NCBI GenBank assembly: GCA_933207985.1
Contig: OW240915.1
Span: forward strand, 272,258,946-272,322,945
DNA length: 64,000 nt
Direction: 5' to 3'
From: Pelobates cultripes
Lineage: Eukaryota > Chordata > Amphibia > Anura > Pelobatidae
Below, in pieces: positions 10,654-23,699 of the stretch (position 1 is the first letter of the stretch; every line of letters starts with the position of its first letter). Under the pieces are notes generated by a model. That model saw only the letters and a list, made by a program, of their open reading frames with translations. It made no database searches and was not told the origin of the DNA. The translations under genes were made by a program, and so were the position numbers.

Positions 10654-10723
10654 GAGATATCAGCTATGCCTCACTGATGATGCCTAACAAGGCAGAAACG
10701 ATCATCTGGGGTTGCTGTATCTC
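10654..10723 (+). ncRNA. Hammerhead motif, variant unit
   Basis: CTGATGA at 10674-10680 is intact. Stem II reads GCCT/AGGC and the base before GAAAC is A instead of T. Stem III reads ACGATCAT, so its pairing is weakened and the triplet becomes ATC. Confidence 0.6.
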
Positions 10724-10979
10724 TCGTGCAGAGAGAACTTGCTGGCATTTTGGATCTGGACTGCCCGTATGGGTGGGACCAGTCTGATATGCTTCAGATA
10801 TGTTCTCTCTGTAATGGCACAAGATGAGCAAACATCAGCTTGAGAACTGAGCGGGGACCGACCGAAGGGCAGGCTATTTCAGCTGCTGCCCGTCCTCAGT
10901 ATTCTCTTGGACCCATTTTTGACTCTCTACAAGTTTAAAGGATAATCCAGACGTGGACCCCTTGCTCACGGTGCCTAGA

Positions 10980-11049
10980 GAGATATCAGCTATGCCTCAC
11001 TGACGATGCCTAACAAGGCTGAAGCGATCGTCTGGGGTTGCTGTATCTC
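10980..11049 (+). ncRNA. Hammerhead motif, variant unit
   Basis: Reads CTGACGA at 11000-11006, tolerated because position 7 is variable. GAAAC has become GAAGC, which changes the first stem III base. Probably impaired. Confidence 0.55.
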
Positions 11050-11305
11050 TCGTGCAGAGAGAACTTGCTGGCATTTTGGATCTGGACTGCCGTATGGTGG
11101 GACCAGTCTGATATGCTTCAGATATGTTCTCTCTGTAATGGCACAAGATGAGCAAACATCAGCTTGAGAACTGAGCGGGGACCGACCGAAGGGCAGGCTA
11201 TTTCAGCTGCTGCCCGTCCTCAGTATTCTCTTGCGACCCATTTTTGACTCTCTACAAGTTTAAAGGGATAATCCAGACGTGGACCCCTTGCTCACGGTGC
11301 CTAGG

Positions 11306-11375
11306 GAGATATCAGCTATGCCTCACTGATGATGCCTAACAAGGCTGAAACGATCGTCTGGGGTTGCTGTATCTC
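11306..11375 (+). ncRNA. Hammerhead motif, well preserved unit
   Basis: CTGATGA at 11326-11332, stem II GCCT/AGGC, GAAACGATCGTC and the full stem I partner are all present, identical in layout to the unit at 10326. Confidence 0.7.
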
Positions 11376-11964
11376 TCGTGCAGAGAGAACTTGCTGGCAT
11401 TTCGGATCTGACTGCCCGTATGGGTGGGACCAGTCTGATATGCTTCAGATATGTTCTCTGTAATGGCACAAGATGAGCAAAAATCAGCTTGAGAACTGAG
11501 CGGGGACCACCGAAGGGCAGGCTATTTCAGCTGCTGCCCGTTCTCAGTATTCTCTTGCGACCCATTTTTGACTCTCTAGTTTAAAGGGATAATCAGACGT
11601 GGACCCCTTCCTCCACGGTGCCTAGGGGTATCAGCAGCTATACCTCACTGATGATGCCTAGCTAAGGCTGAAAAACGATAGATCTGGGGTTGCTGTATCT
11701 CTGGGTGCAGAGAGAGAACTTGCGCTACATTTTGGATCCTGGACTGCCGGTATGGGTGGGACCAGTCTGATGTCTCCAGATATGTTCTCTCTGTAATGGC
11801 ACAAGATGAGCAAAAATCAGCTTGAGAACTGAGCGGGGACCGACCGAAGGGCAGGCTATTTCAGCTGCTGCCCGTCCTCAGTATTCTCTTGCGACCCATT
11901 TTTTGACTCTCTACAAGTTTAAAGGGATAATCCAGACGTGGACCCCTTGCTCACGGTGCCTAGG

Positions 11965-12034
11965 GAGATATCAGCTATGCCTCACTGATGATGCCTAACA
12001 AGGCTGAAGCGATCGTCTGGGGTTGCTGTATCTC
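11965..12034 (+). ncRNA. Hammerhead motif, variant unit
   Basis: CTGATGA at 11985-11991 with intact stems I and II; GAAGC replaces GAAAC as in the unit at 10980. The neighbouring units at 11648, 12313 and 12634 have lost or scrambled core bases. Confidence 0.55.
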
Positions 12035-12937
12035 TCGTGCAGAGAGAACTTGCTGGTATTTCGGATCTGGACTGCCCATATGGGTGGGACCAATCTGATA
12101 TGCTTCAGATATGTTCTCTCTGTAATGGCACAAGATGAGCAAAAATCAGCTTGAGAACTGAGCGGGGACCGACCGAAGGGCAGGCTATTTCAGCTGCTGC
12201 CTGTCCTCAGTATTCTCTTGCGACCCATTTTTGACTCTCTACAAATTTAAAGGGATAATCCAGACGTGGACCCCTTGCTCACGGTGCCTAGGAAGATATC
12301 AGCTATGCCTCACTGATGATGCCTAACAAGGCTGTATTCTGCAGAGAGAACTTGGTATTTTGGATCTGGACTGCCCGTATGGTGGGACCAGTCTGATATG
12401 CTTCCTGTGATATGTTCTCCTCCTCTGTAATGGCACACAAGATGAGCAAACATCAGCTTGAGAACTGAGCTGGACTCAATCAAGGGCAGGCTATTTCAGC
12501 TGCTGTCTGCCCCTCAGTATTCTCTCTCTTTGGCGCAATCTATTTTTGACTCTCTACAAGTTTAAAGGGATAATCCAGACGCGGGACCCCTTTGCTCACG
12601 GGTGCCTTAGGGAGTGTGTATCAGCTATGCTCAATTGATATGCCCGCACAAAGCTGAAACGATCGCCTGGGGTTGCTGTATCTCTCGTGCAGAGAGAACT
12701 TGCTGGCATTTCGGATCTGGACTGCCCATATGGGTGGGACCAGTCTGATATGCTTCAGATATGTTCTCTCTGTAATGGCACAAGATGAGCTAAAACCAGC
12801 TTGAGTTCTGAGTGGGGACCTACTCAAGGGCAGGCTATTTCAGCTGCTGTCCGTTCTCAGAATACTCGTGACTCATTTTTTGCTTCCCATAAGTTTAAAG
12901 GGTAATCCAGACGTGGACCCCTTGCTCACGTGCCTAG

Positions 12938-13005
12938 GGTACCAGCTATGCCTCACTGATGATGCCTAACAAGGCTGAAACTATCGTCTGGGGTTGCTGT
13001 ATCTC
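12938..13005 (+). ncRNA. Hammerhead motif, unit with shortened stem I
   Basis: CTGATGA at 12956-12962, then GAAACTATCGTC. The 5' strand of stem I has lost the GAGATA block, so only the inner pairs remain. Confidence 0.5.
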
Positions 13006-13264
13006 TCGTGCAGAGAGAACTTGCTGGCATTTCGGATCTGGACTGCCCGTATGGGTGGGACCAGTCTGATATGCTTCAGATATGTTCTCTCTGTAATGGC
13101 ACAAGATGAGCAAACATCAGCTTGAGAACTGAGCGGGGACCGACCGAAGGGCAGGCTATTTCAGCTGCTGCCCGTCCTCAGTATTCTCTTGCGACCCATT
13201 TTTAGACTCTCCACAAGTTTAAAGGGATAATCCAGACGTGGACCCCTTGCTCACGGTGCCTAGG

Positions 13265-13334
13265 GAGATATCAGCTATGCCTCACTGATGATACCTAACA
13301 AGGCTGAAACTATCGTCTGGGGTTGCTGTATCTC
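13265..13334 (+). ncRNA. Hammerhead motif, variant unit
   Basis: CTGATGA at 13285-13291, stem II reads ACCT/AGGC, and stem III is ACTATCGT, so one pair is changed. Stem I is intact. Confidence 0.55.
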
Positions 13335-13592
13335 TCGTGCAGAGAGAACTTGCTGGCATTTTGGATCTGGACTGCCCGTATGGGTGGGACCAGTCTGATA
13401 TGCTTCAGATATGTTCTCTCTGTAATGGCACAAGATGAGCAAAAATCAGCTTGAGAACTGAGCGGGGACCGACCGAAGGGCAGGCTATTTCAGCTGCTGC
13501 CCGTCCTCAGTATTCTCTTGCGACCCATTTTTGACTCTCTACAAGTTTAAAGGGATAATCCAGACTTGGACCCCTTGCTCACGGTGCCTAGG

Positions 13593-13662
13593 GAGATATC
13601 AGCTATGCCTCACTGATGATGCCTAACAAGGCTGAAACGATCGTCTGGGGTTGCTGTATCTC
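13593..13662 (+). ncRNA. Hammerhead motif, well preserved unit
   Basis: CTGATGA at 13613-13619, GCCT/AGGC stem II, GAAACGATCGTC and full stem I. It is the last complete core before the array ends at 13866. Confidence 0.7.
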
Positions 13663-14766
13663 TCGTGCAGAGAGAACTTGCTGGCATTTTGGATCTGGAC
13701 TGCCCGTATGGGTGGGACCAGTCTGATATGCTTCAGATATGTTCTCTCTGTAATGGCACAAGATGAGCAAACATCAGCTTGAGAACTGAGCGGGGACCGA
13801 CCGAAGGGCAGGCTATTTCAGCTGCTGCCCGTCCTCAGTATTCTCTTGCGACCCATTTTTGACTCTAGAACACTAACATTGTCTCAGATTTCCTGGCCAC
13901 TATTTGGACCTTCGTAAGCACCACTAGAAAGTGCTTTCCCAACCAAGCTTCATGTGGTTTATTTGTTCAGTCCACAGGGGATTTACTGTTTGGAACGTTG
14001 TCAAACATGGATGACCATGGAGGCTACAAATAAATCCAAATTTAGTAGTGCTGTCCTGTCATCATTGCATGTAAATATCTAAAAATCTATTGCACCAATA
14101 AACTCTTTATATGGACTAAGGTTACATTGTATATGTCACGTCCTGTTACATTCTGCATATTATTTCTGTCTTGGCTTCTGGTATCCAGTATTCTTTTTAC
14201 AATTCTTAGTTTAGTTTTTCTTGGTTTTTCTGGTTCTGTGTTCCATGTCTGGTTTTCTTAATGATGGATTTTCTGGGTTCATTCCTTTACTCCATTCCTG
14301 GAATTGCCAGTCTCCTGGATTCCTTTAAATGTTTGTTTTTTTGTTGCCACACCCGATCCTTTGACATTTATCCCTTTGTTTCAGTGTGTTAATGCTAGCA
14401 GTGGTCTCATTTGTCTGCTCCTTTCCTTGCAGGTAAGTACTGTGTGTTTTATTGTTGTAATTTTAGTCACGCATATCTAGGCAGTTAGGACCCACCGTAA
14501 TTGGAGTACTTTGGCACAGTGGTGGGCTGCATACATCTTGGCCATTCAGGGGCGGATCCAGAACCTAATCTCGGGAGGGGCACTGGTAGGAACAATTCAG
14601 GCATTATAACCACTACAGCTCTTTGTAGAGGTTATGGTGCCAGGAGTGCTGTGGAACACTACCAAAGTAAGTAGTCAAACCATTTAAGAACAGTTTGACA
14701 CCTTACCTAGGGTCTGCCAGGGTAGGAGCTGTAGTAAGGGAAAGAGACTATAGTAGGGGATTGGGG

Positions 14767-15440
14767 TAGTAGTGTGTGCCATGTGTGGGGTGCAATGTGT
14801 GTATGAGGGGTGTGGTGTGTGTGAGGGATGCAGTGTGAGTGTTTTTGAGAAGGGTGCAGTGTGTGTGTGTGAGGGGTGCAATGTGTGTATGTGAGGGGTG
14901 TGGTGTGTATGTGAGGGGTGCAGTAAGTATGTGCACTGGGTGCAGTGTGTTTGAGTGAAGGGTGCAGTGTGTGTAAATGAAGGGTGCAGTGTGTGAGTGA
15001 GGGGTGCAGTATGTGTGAGGGGTACAGTGTGTGTGATAGTCTGCAGTATGTGAAGGGTGTAATGTGTGAGGGGTGTAGTGTGTGTGAGGGGTGCAGTGTT
15101 TGTGTGTGTGAAAGGTGCAGTGTTTGTGAATGGGGGTGCAGTGTGTGTGTATGGGGGTGCAGTGTGTGTATGGGGTGCAGAAAGTATATAGGGTGCATTA
15201 TGCGTGTATGGGGGTGCAGTGTGTGTGTATGGGGTGCAGTGTGTATGTATAGGGTTGCTGTGTGTGTATGCGGGTGCAGTAAGTGTATGGGGTGCAGTGT
15301 GTGTGTATAGGGGTGCAGTGTGTGTATGGGGGTGCAGTGTGTATATGGGTGCAGGGTGTGTATGGGGGTGCAGTGTGTGTGTATGGAGTGCAGTGTGTGT
15401 ATGTGGGTGCAATGTGTGTGTATGGAGGTGCGGTATGTAA
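14767..15440 (+). repeat. GT-rich minisatellite
   Basis: Imperfect units built on GGGGTGCAGTGTGTGTAT, about 16-24 bp each. All six frames are open over long stretches because the unit lacks stops, giving false proteins rich in His-Thr-Pro or Cys-Val-Gly. Copy B differs by about 38 bp of unit gain near 34660. Confidence 0.9.
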
Positions 15441-15462
15441 ATGTGTAGGGAGTTATTGTGTG

Positions 15463-15465
15463 GGG

Positions 15466-15518
<53 letters not shown>

Positions 15519-15525
15519 TTATTAT
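15463..15525. repeat. TA microsatellite and poly-T
   Basis: A TA run broken by TTTATA, followed by a T run. It is mirrored at about 34874-34930. Confidence 0.9.
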
Positions 15526-16093
15526 TAAAAATAAATATACTTTATATCCCCCCTCCCTTCTTACCTTTGCTGAGGGAGGGGGGATATTTCCTGCAATCCG
15601 TGGTGGTTCGGTGGAGAACCCTGGTGGTCCTAGTGGTTAGAGTGAACTCTAACCTGCAGCTCAGGCTAGCGTTCACTCTCGCGAGATCCGGAGCGTTGCC
15701 ACGGTAATCGCGGCAATGCTTCGTTCTTGCGAAAAGAGCACCAGGAGGCGCTGCAGGCTGAGCTATCAGCTCCTCTCTCCATCCGTCGCTGGTCGCTAGC
15801 AAAGTGCCTGCGGACTGGTGAGGGAGATCTCTGATCTCCCCTCCGGTCCGTGAAGGAACACAGCATGGGAGAGGTAGAGCTTTGGCTCTTTACTATTTTC
15901 TCAGGAGGGCTGGGGGAGGGGGGGGGTGACACTTGCCCTGTTGCCTCCCCCTCTGGATCTGCCAATGTGACCATTTATGTATGTCTAAATCTCCAATGTT
16001 TATTACATATATATAGTACTTAGTTATTTCTCCTCTTGTTTTGCCTTGTATTGTCTTGTTTTATTTTGTCTTATATTCCTAGTTCATGTACAG

Positions 16094-17222
16094 CAGTCAT
16101 GTCCAAAGTCTTGCAATTGGCCCACGTTCCGGTTTAATACGGCCCCACAGGTAGTTTGGCTAATCTATCTGTTGTGGCCCCCAGTGAATCCCTAAGCGCC
16201 GCTTAGGACTCCTGGGATATTTAAACGCTGTGGTCCTGAGCGGTGCTCTGGGATTCACTGGGGGCCAAGAGATTGTGAGAACGCAGACAGACATGCAGTG
16301 ACCTTGGTTCCTTCTCCCTGCTGGGACAGAAAAACCGAGAATGGACAGAATAAAAAGGTACAGAATAAAGAGGGACATAATAAAGAGAGACAGAATAAAG
16401 AGAGACAGAATAAAGAGAGACAGAAGGACAGAATAAAGAGAGACTGAATAAAGAGAGACAGAATAAAGAGGGACTGAATAAAGAGAAAAGGGACACAATT
16501 AAAGAGAGAAGGGACAGAATAAAGGGAGAAGAGTCAGAAAAAGAGAGAAGGGACAGAATAAAGAGAAAGAGAATAGACAGAATAAAGAGAGAAGAGAGAG
16601 AATAAAGAGAATAAAGAGAGAAGGGACAAAACAAAGAAAGAAGAGACTGAATAAATAGAATAAAGAGAGAGGGGACAGAACAAAGAGAGAAGGGACAGAA
16701 CAAAGAGAGGGGAGACAGAATAAAGAGAGAAGGGACAGAATAAAGAGAGAAGATAGAATAAAGAGAGAAGAGACAGAATAAAGAGAGAAGGGACAGAATA
16801 AAGAGAGAAGATAGAATAAAGAGAGAAGAGACAGAATAAAGAGAGAAGGGACAGAATAGAGAGTGAAGGTACAGAATAAAGAGAGAAGAGACAGAATAAA
16901 GAGTGAAGGGACAGAATAAAGAGAGAAGAGACAGAATAAAGAGTGAAGGGACAGAATAAAGAGAGAAGAGACAGAATAAAGAGTGAAGGGACAGAATAAA
17001 GAGAGAAGTGACAGAATAAAGAGAGAAGAGACGGAATAAAGAGAGAAGGGACAGAATGAAGAGATGAAATAAAAAGTATGCCATTTGCAATAAATTTTGC
17101 ATAAAATAGTTAATTTACATTCAATTTTAATGGTTCAAAGAATGTCAGGCAAAATGGTTGGCCCTCACGCATGTTCACTTCATCAAATCTGACCCTCTTT
17201 GAAAAAGGTTTGGACACCCCTG
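16094..17222. mobile_element. hAT-type non-autonomous element with purine minisatellite
   Basis: Left tip CAGTCATGTCCAAAGTC and right tip GGTTTGGACACCCCTG are imperfect inverted repeats. A perfect 8-bp TSD ATGTACAG lies at 16086-16093 and 17223-17230. The interior has a palindromic block (about 16165-16275: GGCCCCCAGTGAATCCC and its inverse) and a long purine minisatellite. Confidence 0.8.
16340..17055 (+). repeat. Purine-strand minisatellite, about 20-bp unit
   Basis: Units are variants of GAGAGAAGGGACAGAATAAA. One strand is almost pure purine, so triplex or slipped structures are plausible. The minus-strand Leu/Phe/Ser-rich open frame is an artefact of the repeat. In copy B the block differs, with extra variant units at about 36445-36530. 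Confidence 0.9.
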
Positions 17223-17542
17223 ATGTACAGCCATGTCCTGTTCTTGTTTCCCTTATATCTGGTGTACATGTTCACTGGGTTCTGCATTCTGTCCTGCTCC
17301 GGTTCTGGGTTCTTCTAGTCTTGTTTGGTGCCTATTCTAGTCTTGCCTTGTTTCTAGTACTAGATACATATCTGCAGAAGCTGCATCAGGGCCCTATTAT
17401 GTGGCCGCACAAACCCAGGTGCTCAACACCAAGGGGGTGTGTGGTTACCCTGCACCAGACCCTGATTGCTCATTTCCACACTGTAACTCCTACCATCATC
17501 AGGGATACAGGGGTCCCGGTTTCCACACCGCCACCCGTGACA

Positions 17543-18944
17543 GTATGCTGCTCTCCTTTCTCTTGGATGCTGAATATCTTGTTGTTCATTATTATCGTCC
17601 ATTGCTTCTCTGTTTACACCTAATTAAAAGTGATTTATAATAGATTACTACAGATTAATGCTGTCTGTTCCTGGTATATCTGCACTATTTAACAGAAAAA
17701 CTAAAGTGAAAAATATGAACGGTTCGCCGCGGACTCATCATTGAGTAAACTTTGACCCTGTACCTCACAGTCAGCAGACACATTCCAGCCAATCAGCAGC
17801 AGACCCTCCCTCCCAGACCCTCCCACCTCTTGTGGGGCAGTTAAGAGGAGGGGGCAGAGGGATGAAGGTGAGAAGAGAAGAGAAGTGAGGGTAATGGTTA
17901 ATGGGGGGGAGGGGTGGGCAGGGCAAATCTATATTTATAGAAATGCACATATCTACATATCTCTGCCCACTCACATTTGTGCAGTATAAAATCAAGGAAA
18001 AAGACCCAGGAGTTAGAAAAGGTTGATATTTTCCAAATTATAGTTTCCCAGGACCCGAGGCATACTGGGAAAACGCCTTAAAGGAAGTAATGTGATGCTT
18101 CTATAAATGTCCGGGTATATACAGCAAATACAGTTCTGTTCTGTGGGATCACTAAGTACAATTAGCCCTGCTAAACATTGCTTGCCAATTAATGTTTTGG
18201 TTAGACAGGTATTGGCAATGCTTTTCTTGTAATTTCCACTTTAACATAATCTGATTGGATCCCTGTTTTTGTCCATCGAATATGTGTCTGTAACATAGTA
18301 CATGCATATGAAACACTACACCATTAATTAGCATTGATTCCCTCATTCCAGACATGCTCTGTGTGCATTCGTATTAAAAGGCATGAAATATCACTTGTCT
18401 GCTAATCATTTCTTTGCATTATGCTAAAATCATTTGAGGGAGCATTTAAAAATTAGAGAATCTTACACAGATAATTGATTTCTTTGCAAAAATTGAGGGT
18501 ATGAAAGGAAAAAATGTAAATGATAGCTATAGAAAATGTGTCCAGCCTTAATGCCCATTGCAGCGTTCTAGATAATGTGTTATCCATTGTTACACATTCA
18601 TTGTGTTAGTACACACAGCAGGGATACATAGTTGCCTAACCTATGGGCAAATGGGATTTATAACTGAACTGAGCTGTCAGCTCCAATTAGTGTTCAAATA
18701 AATCATTATGGTATCTAACAATTAGTTACTCTATGAACCATACTTTCATTCTTCATGCCTTCCCAAGATATGTTTGTACCCGAGCTTATCAAACAATCCC
18801 AATAAATGCAGTTTTTGAACATGTCTACAAATTACTAGAGATTACTTAACTCCATAGGTCATCTATGGGAAAGGTAATTGTATGTTTGGTCTCAGTAATT
18901 GTGTTACATGTATAGACCATAACCTGACTCATTTCAATCACGTG
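17543..18944. other. No gene; fragment of the GTTCGCC hAT family
   Basis: 17720-17840 (GAACGGTTCGCCG, TCATTGAGTAAACTTTGACC, TTCCAGCCAATCAGCAGCAG) matches the miniature element at 43516-43923. The rest is AT-rich and non-coding, and is shared with 37044-38431. Confidence 0.55.
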
Positions 18945-19299
18945 TAGTGATGTCGCGAACCCGAAATTTTCGGTTCGCGAATGGCGAACGCGAACTTCCG
19001 CAAGTGTTAGCGAACCGGCGAACCGCCTGAAACGCCATTGACTTCAATGGGGAGGCGAATTTTAAAACACACAGGGACTCTTTCTGGCCACAATAGGGAT
19101 GGAAAAGTTGTTTCAAGGGGACTAACACCTGGACTGTGGCATGCCGGAGGGGGATCCATGCCAAACTCCCATGGAAAATTACACAGTTGATGCAGAGTCT
19201 GGTTTTAATCCATAAAGGGCAGAAATCACCTAACATTTCTAAATCACAATGAATATGGATTGACACCTGACATATGACATATTGACACCTTGACATATG

Positions 19300-19579
19300 G
19301 ATTGACACCTGTCCTCAGAGCCCTGATGCACACGGACACAGAGCAGAATAGAGACTGGTCCCCCTACATAGGGTCACTTGGCAGATATGGATTGACACCT
19401 GTCCTAAGGATCCCTGATACACACTGACACAGAGCAGAATAGGGACTGTTCCCCCTACATCGGGTCACTTGGCAGATATGGATTGACACCTGTCCTAAGG
19501 TTCCCTGGTACACACTGACACAGAGCAGAATAGGGACTGGTCCCCCTACATCGGGTCACTTGGCAGATATGGATTGACA

Positions 19580-19590
<11 letters not shown>
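19300..19590 (+). repeat. Three 91-92 bp tandem units (block 1)
   Basis: Units begin GGATTGACACCTGTCCTAAG and contain GATACACACTGACACAGAGC, AGAATAGGGACTG and GGGTCACTTGGCAGATAT. The series is interrupted at about 19580 and resumes as block 2 at 22205. Confidence 0.85.
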
Positions 19591-21960
<2,370 letters not shown>

Positions 21961-22204
21961 GTAACAGGCAGATGGAAGAAGATGCTTGGTTGGTCCTCCT
22001 AAACTGGGAGACTGTGTTGCTGTACCGGGTGGCAGGTGGAGCCATTTATAAAGTACACACTCAAGCTTTATAAAGCCATTTATAAAGTACACACTGGCTA
22101 AGCCGAACCCTAGTTGGTGGCAGATAAGTCACGCAAGTCAACAGGCATTCAGAGCTGAAATACAGCTGTTGACCATTTTAGCCCAAGCAGCCTATCTCAT
22201 CAGG

Positions 22205-22640
22205 CCTTACATAGGGTCACTTGGCAGATATGGATCGACACTCCGTCCTAAGGATCCCTGATACACACTGACACAGAGCAGAATAGGGAATGTTACCCCA
22301 ACATAGGGTCACTTGGCAGATATGGATTGACACCTGTCCCAGAGCCCCTGATACACACTGACACAGATCAGAATAGGGAATGTTACCCCAACATAGGGTC
22401 ACTTGGCAGATATGGATTGACACCTGTCCTAAGGTTCCCTGATACACACCGACACAGAGCAGAATAGGGACTGTTCCTCCTACATCGGGTCACTTGGCAG
22501 ATATGGATTGACACCTGTCCTAAGGATCCCTGATACACACTGACACAGAGCAGAATAGGGAATGTTACCCCAACATAGGGTCACTTGGCAGATATGGATT
22601 GACACCTGTCCTAAGGATCCCTGATACACACCGATACACA
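22205..22640 (+). repeat. Five 91-92 bp tandem units (block 2)
   Basis: Same unit as block 1 at 19300-19590 (GATATGGATTGACACCTGTC, ACACTGACACAGAGCAG). It runs directly into the gypsy polymerase fragment. Confidence 0.85.
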
Positions 22641-23110
22641 CCTACTTGGATGGTATAGACATTTTTAGCAGCTCCTGGCCCGAACACCTGACCTACATAG
22701 GAGCCGTAATAGACCGGATTAGGGAGTCCGGACTGACCCTAAAGCCCAGTAAGTGCCATATAGGAACGTGTAAAAACCTCCCCAAGATAGTAGTATGGGC
22801 CCCAGAGTGTGAACAGGCCTTCCAACAGCTCAAGACGGCGCTCATTAAATCACCTGTACTTTCTTCTCCCGATCCAACTAAACACTTTCTCGTCCATACA
22901 GACGCTTCTATGCTTGGATTGGGAGCAAGTACTGAGCCAAGTCGGAGCAGATGGTGGCGAAAACCCGGGCTTATCTTAAGCCGCAACTTTGCACAGTGAA
23001 GTATATTCACTGCCATTGAAAAGGAGTGCATAGCGTGGTGTGGGCCCCTCAAAAGCTGCAACCTACTCTTGTATGACACAACCGCTTACCTTACTCAGAT
23101 CACAAATAAA
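22640..23110 (+). pseudogene. Ty3/gypsy reverse transcriptase-RNase H fragment with internal deletion
   Basis: The open frame 22646-22999 starts at the RT active-site region (YLDGIDIFSSSWPEH; a D has become G in the usual YxDD), continues KPSKCHIGT, then jumps to LPKIVVWAPECEQAFQQLK and HTDASMLGLGAS of RNase H. The RT connection segment is deleted in frame. After about 22930 the frame shifts; RNase H continues to about 23100. A different gypsy lineage from the element at 25407. Confidence 0.75.
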
Positions 23111-23699
23111 TTTGGGCACTGCTGGCAGAATCTAATGTGCCACCGATAGGAGTGGTGTGTTTAGTACCATTGTTATCAGTTTAATCACTGTTACGTCCCC
23201 TATCCGTTGATGTGGAGCAAGACGCAGCAGCAGAAGAGACTCAGCCGTAGGAGGTTATGGAAGAGGATGGGAGTAGGAGGAGTAGAGGAGGTGGCAGCGC
23301 GACTGGCAGAGTACACGCCAGGGCTGACACACCTGCTTGAAGAAGATACTAACTGCTATTCAATCTATAACAGGAAAAAGTTTTTTGTTTTTAAATCCAA
23401 GCTATTGTGACACCAGTGAGTGAGTGGTGGCACTGGGCACAGTATCCACTGTGAGCCTGACACACCCGCTTTGAGACAACTAACTGCTATTCAATCTATA
23501 ACTGATGTTTGTTTCACAGGCAGAAATTGCCCTAAAAGATGGCGGCTTGAAACCTAGTTGGTGGCGGATCAGTCACGCAAGTCAACAGGCATTCAGAGCT
23601 AAAATACAGCAGCGTGTGGACCATTTTTAGCCCAAGGCAGCTCATCTCATCAGGCTTTTTTTAATCTAATGTATCGCCCAGTGTCAGTCCCTTCGGGAT

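Larger units (their letters stand above)
10026..13866 (+). mobile_element. Tandem array of about 12 hammerhead-bearing units (retrozyme-like)
   Basis: Units repeat every 321-337 bp, mostly 326-329; CTGATGA or its variant starts at 10346, 10674, 11000, 11326, 11648, 11985, 12313, about 12634, 12956, 13285 and 13613. Each unit holds a hammerhead layout plus two further hairpins: CAGAGAGAAC pairs with GTTCTCTCTG (10072-10081 with 10145-10154), and GAGAACTGAG pairs with CTCAGTATTCTC (10185-10194 with 10238-10249) around a GGGCAG/CTGCCC inner stem. There is no open reading frame of note. The array begins inside stem II and ends inside a unit, so it is not a whole number of units. Flanks repeat TAGAACACTAACATTG (10010-10025 and 13866-13881). 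Known animal retrozymes are tandem, non-coding, a few hundred bases per unit, with type I hammerheads; assignment here is by structure only. Confidence 0.8.
14547..15967. mobile_element. hAT-type non-autonomous element with internal minisatellite
   Basis: Left tip CAGGGGCGGATCCAGA and right tip TCTGGATCTGCCAATG are inverted repeats. Flanks are TGGCCATT (14539-14546) and TGACCATT (15968-15975), 7 of 8 matching, as expected for hAT. The interior holds a GT-rich minisatellite, a TA microsatellite and a GC-rich block, with no transposase. Confidence 0.75.
14134..17542 (+). mobile_element. Solo LTR split by two hAT miniature elements
   Basis: Starts TGTCACGTCC and ends CCCGTGACA, the TG...CA termini common in amphibian gypsy LTRs. 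Flanks are GTATA (14129-14133) and GTATG (17543-17547), a 4-of-5 match to a 5-bp TSD. Removing the two hAT insertions leaves about 0.85 kb, a normal LTR length. No internal retrotransposon sequence remains. The same structure is present at 33505-37043. Confidence 0.55.
7620..18944. repeat. Copy A of a long duplicated segment
   Basis: It matches 30845-38431 base for base except for scattered changes. 7620-10010 and 30845-33237 have almost the same length (2390 vs 2392 bp). Copy A additionally holds the array at 10026-13866. At its right end it runs into a hAT-related insertion at 18945, exactly where copy B continues with TTAATCAGTT. Other differences are a 15-bp tract at about 17802 and minisatellite length changes. 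Confidence 0.9.

Noticed and set aside
10026..13866. CRISPR-like array
   Set aside because: Repeats are about 328 bp and contiguous without unique spacers, and the genome is clearly eukaryotic.
10026..13866. Ordinary satellite grown by unequal crossing-over
   Set aside because: The 16-bp TSD and the empty site in copy B point to insertion as a unit. Some later unit exchange remains possible.
14684..15440. Long open frames rich in His-Thr-Pro (minus) or Cys-Val-Gly (plus)
   Set aside because: They are translations of the GT-rich minisatellite, open in many frames at once. The same artefact appears at 34055-34936.
16160..17102. Leu/Phe/Ser-rich open frame of up to 293 codons on the minus strand resembling a membrane protein
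   Set aside because: It is the complement of a purine minisatellite with a unit of about 20 bp lacking stops. There is no initiation context and no non-repeat sequence. Copy B behaves the same.
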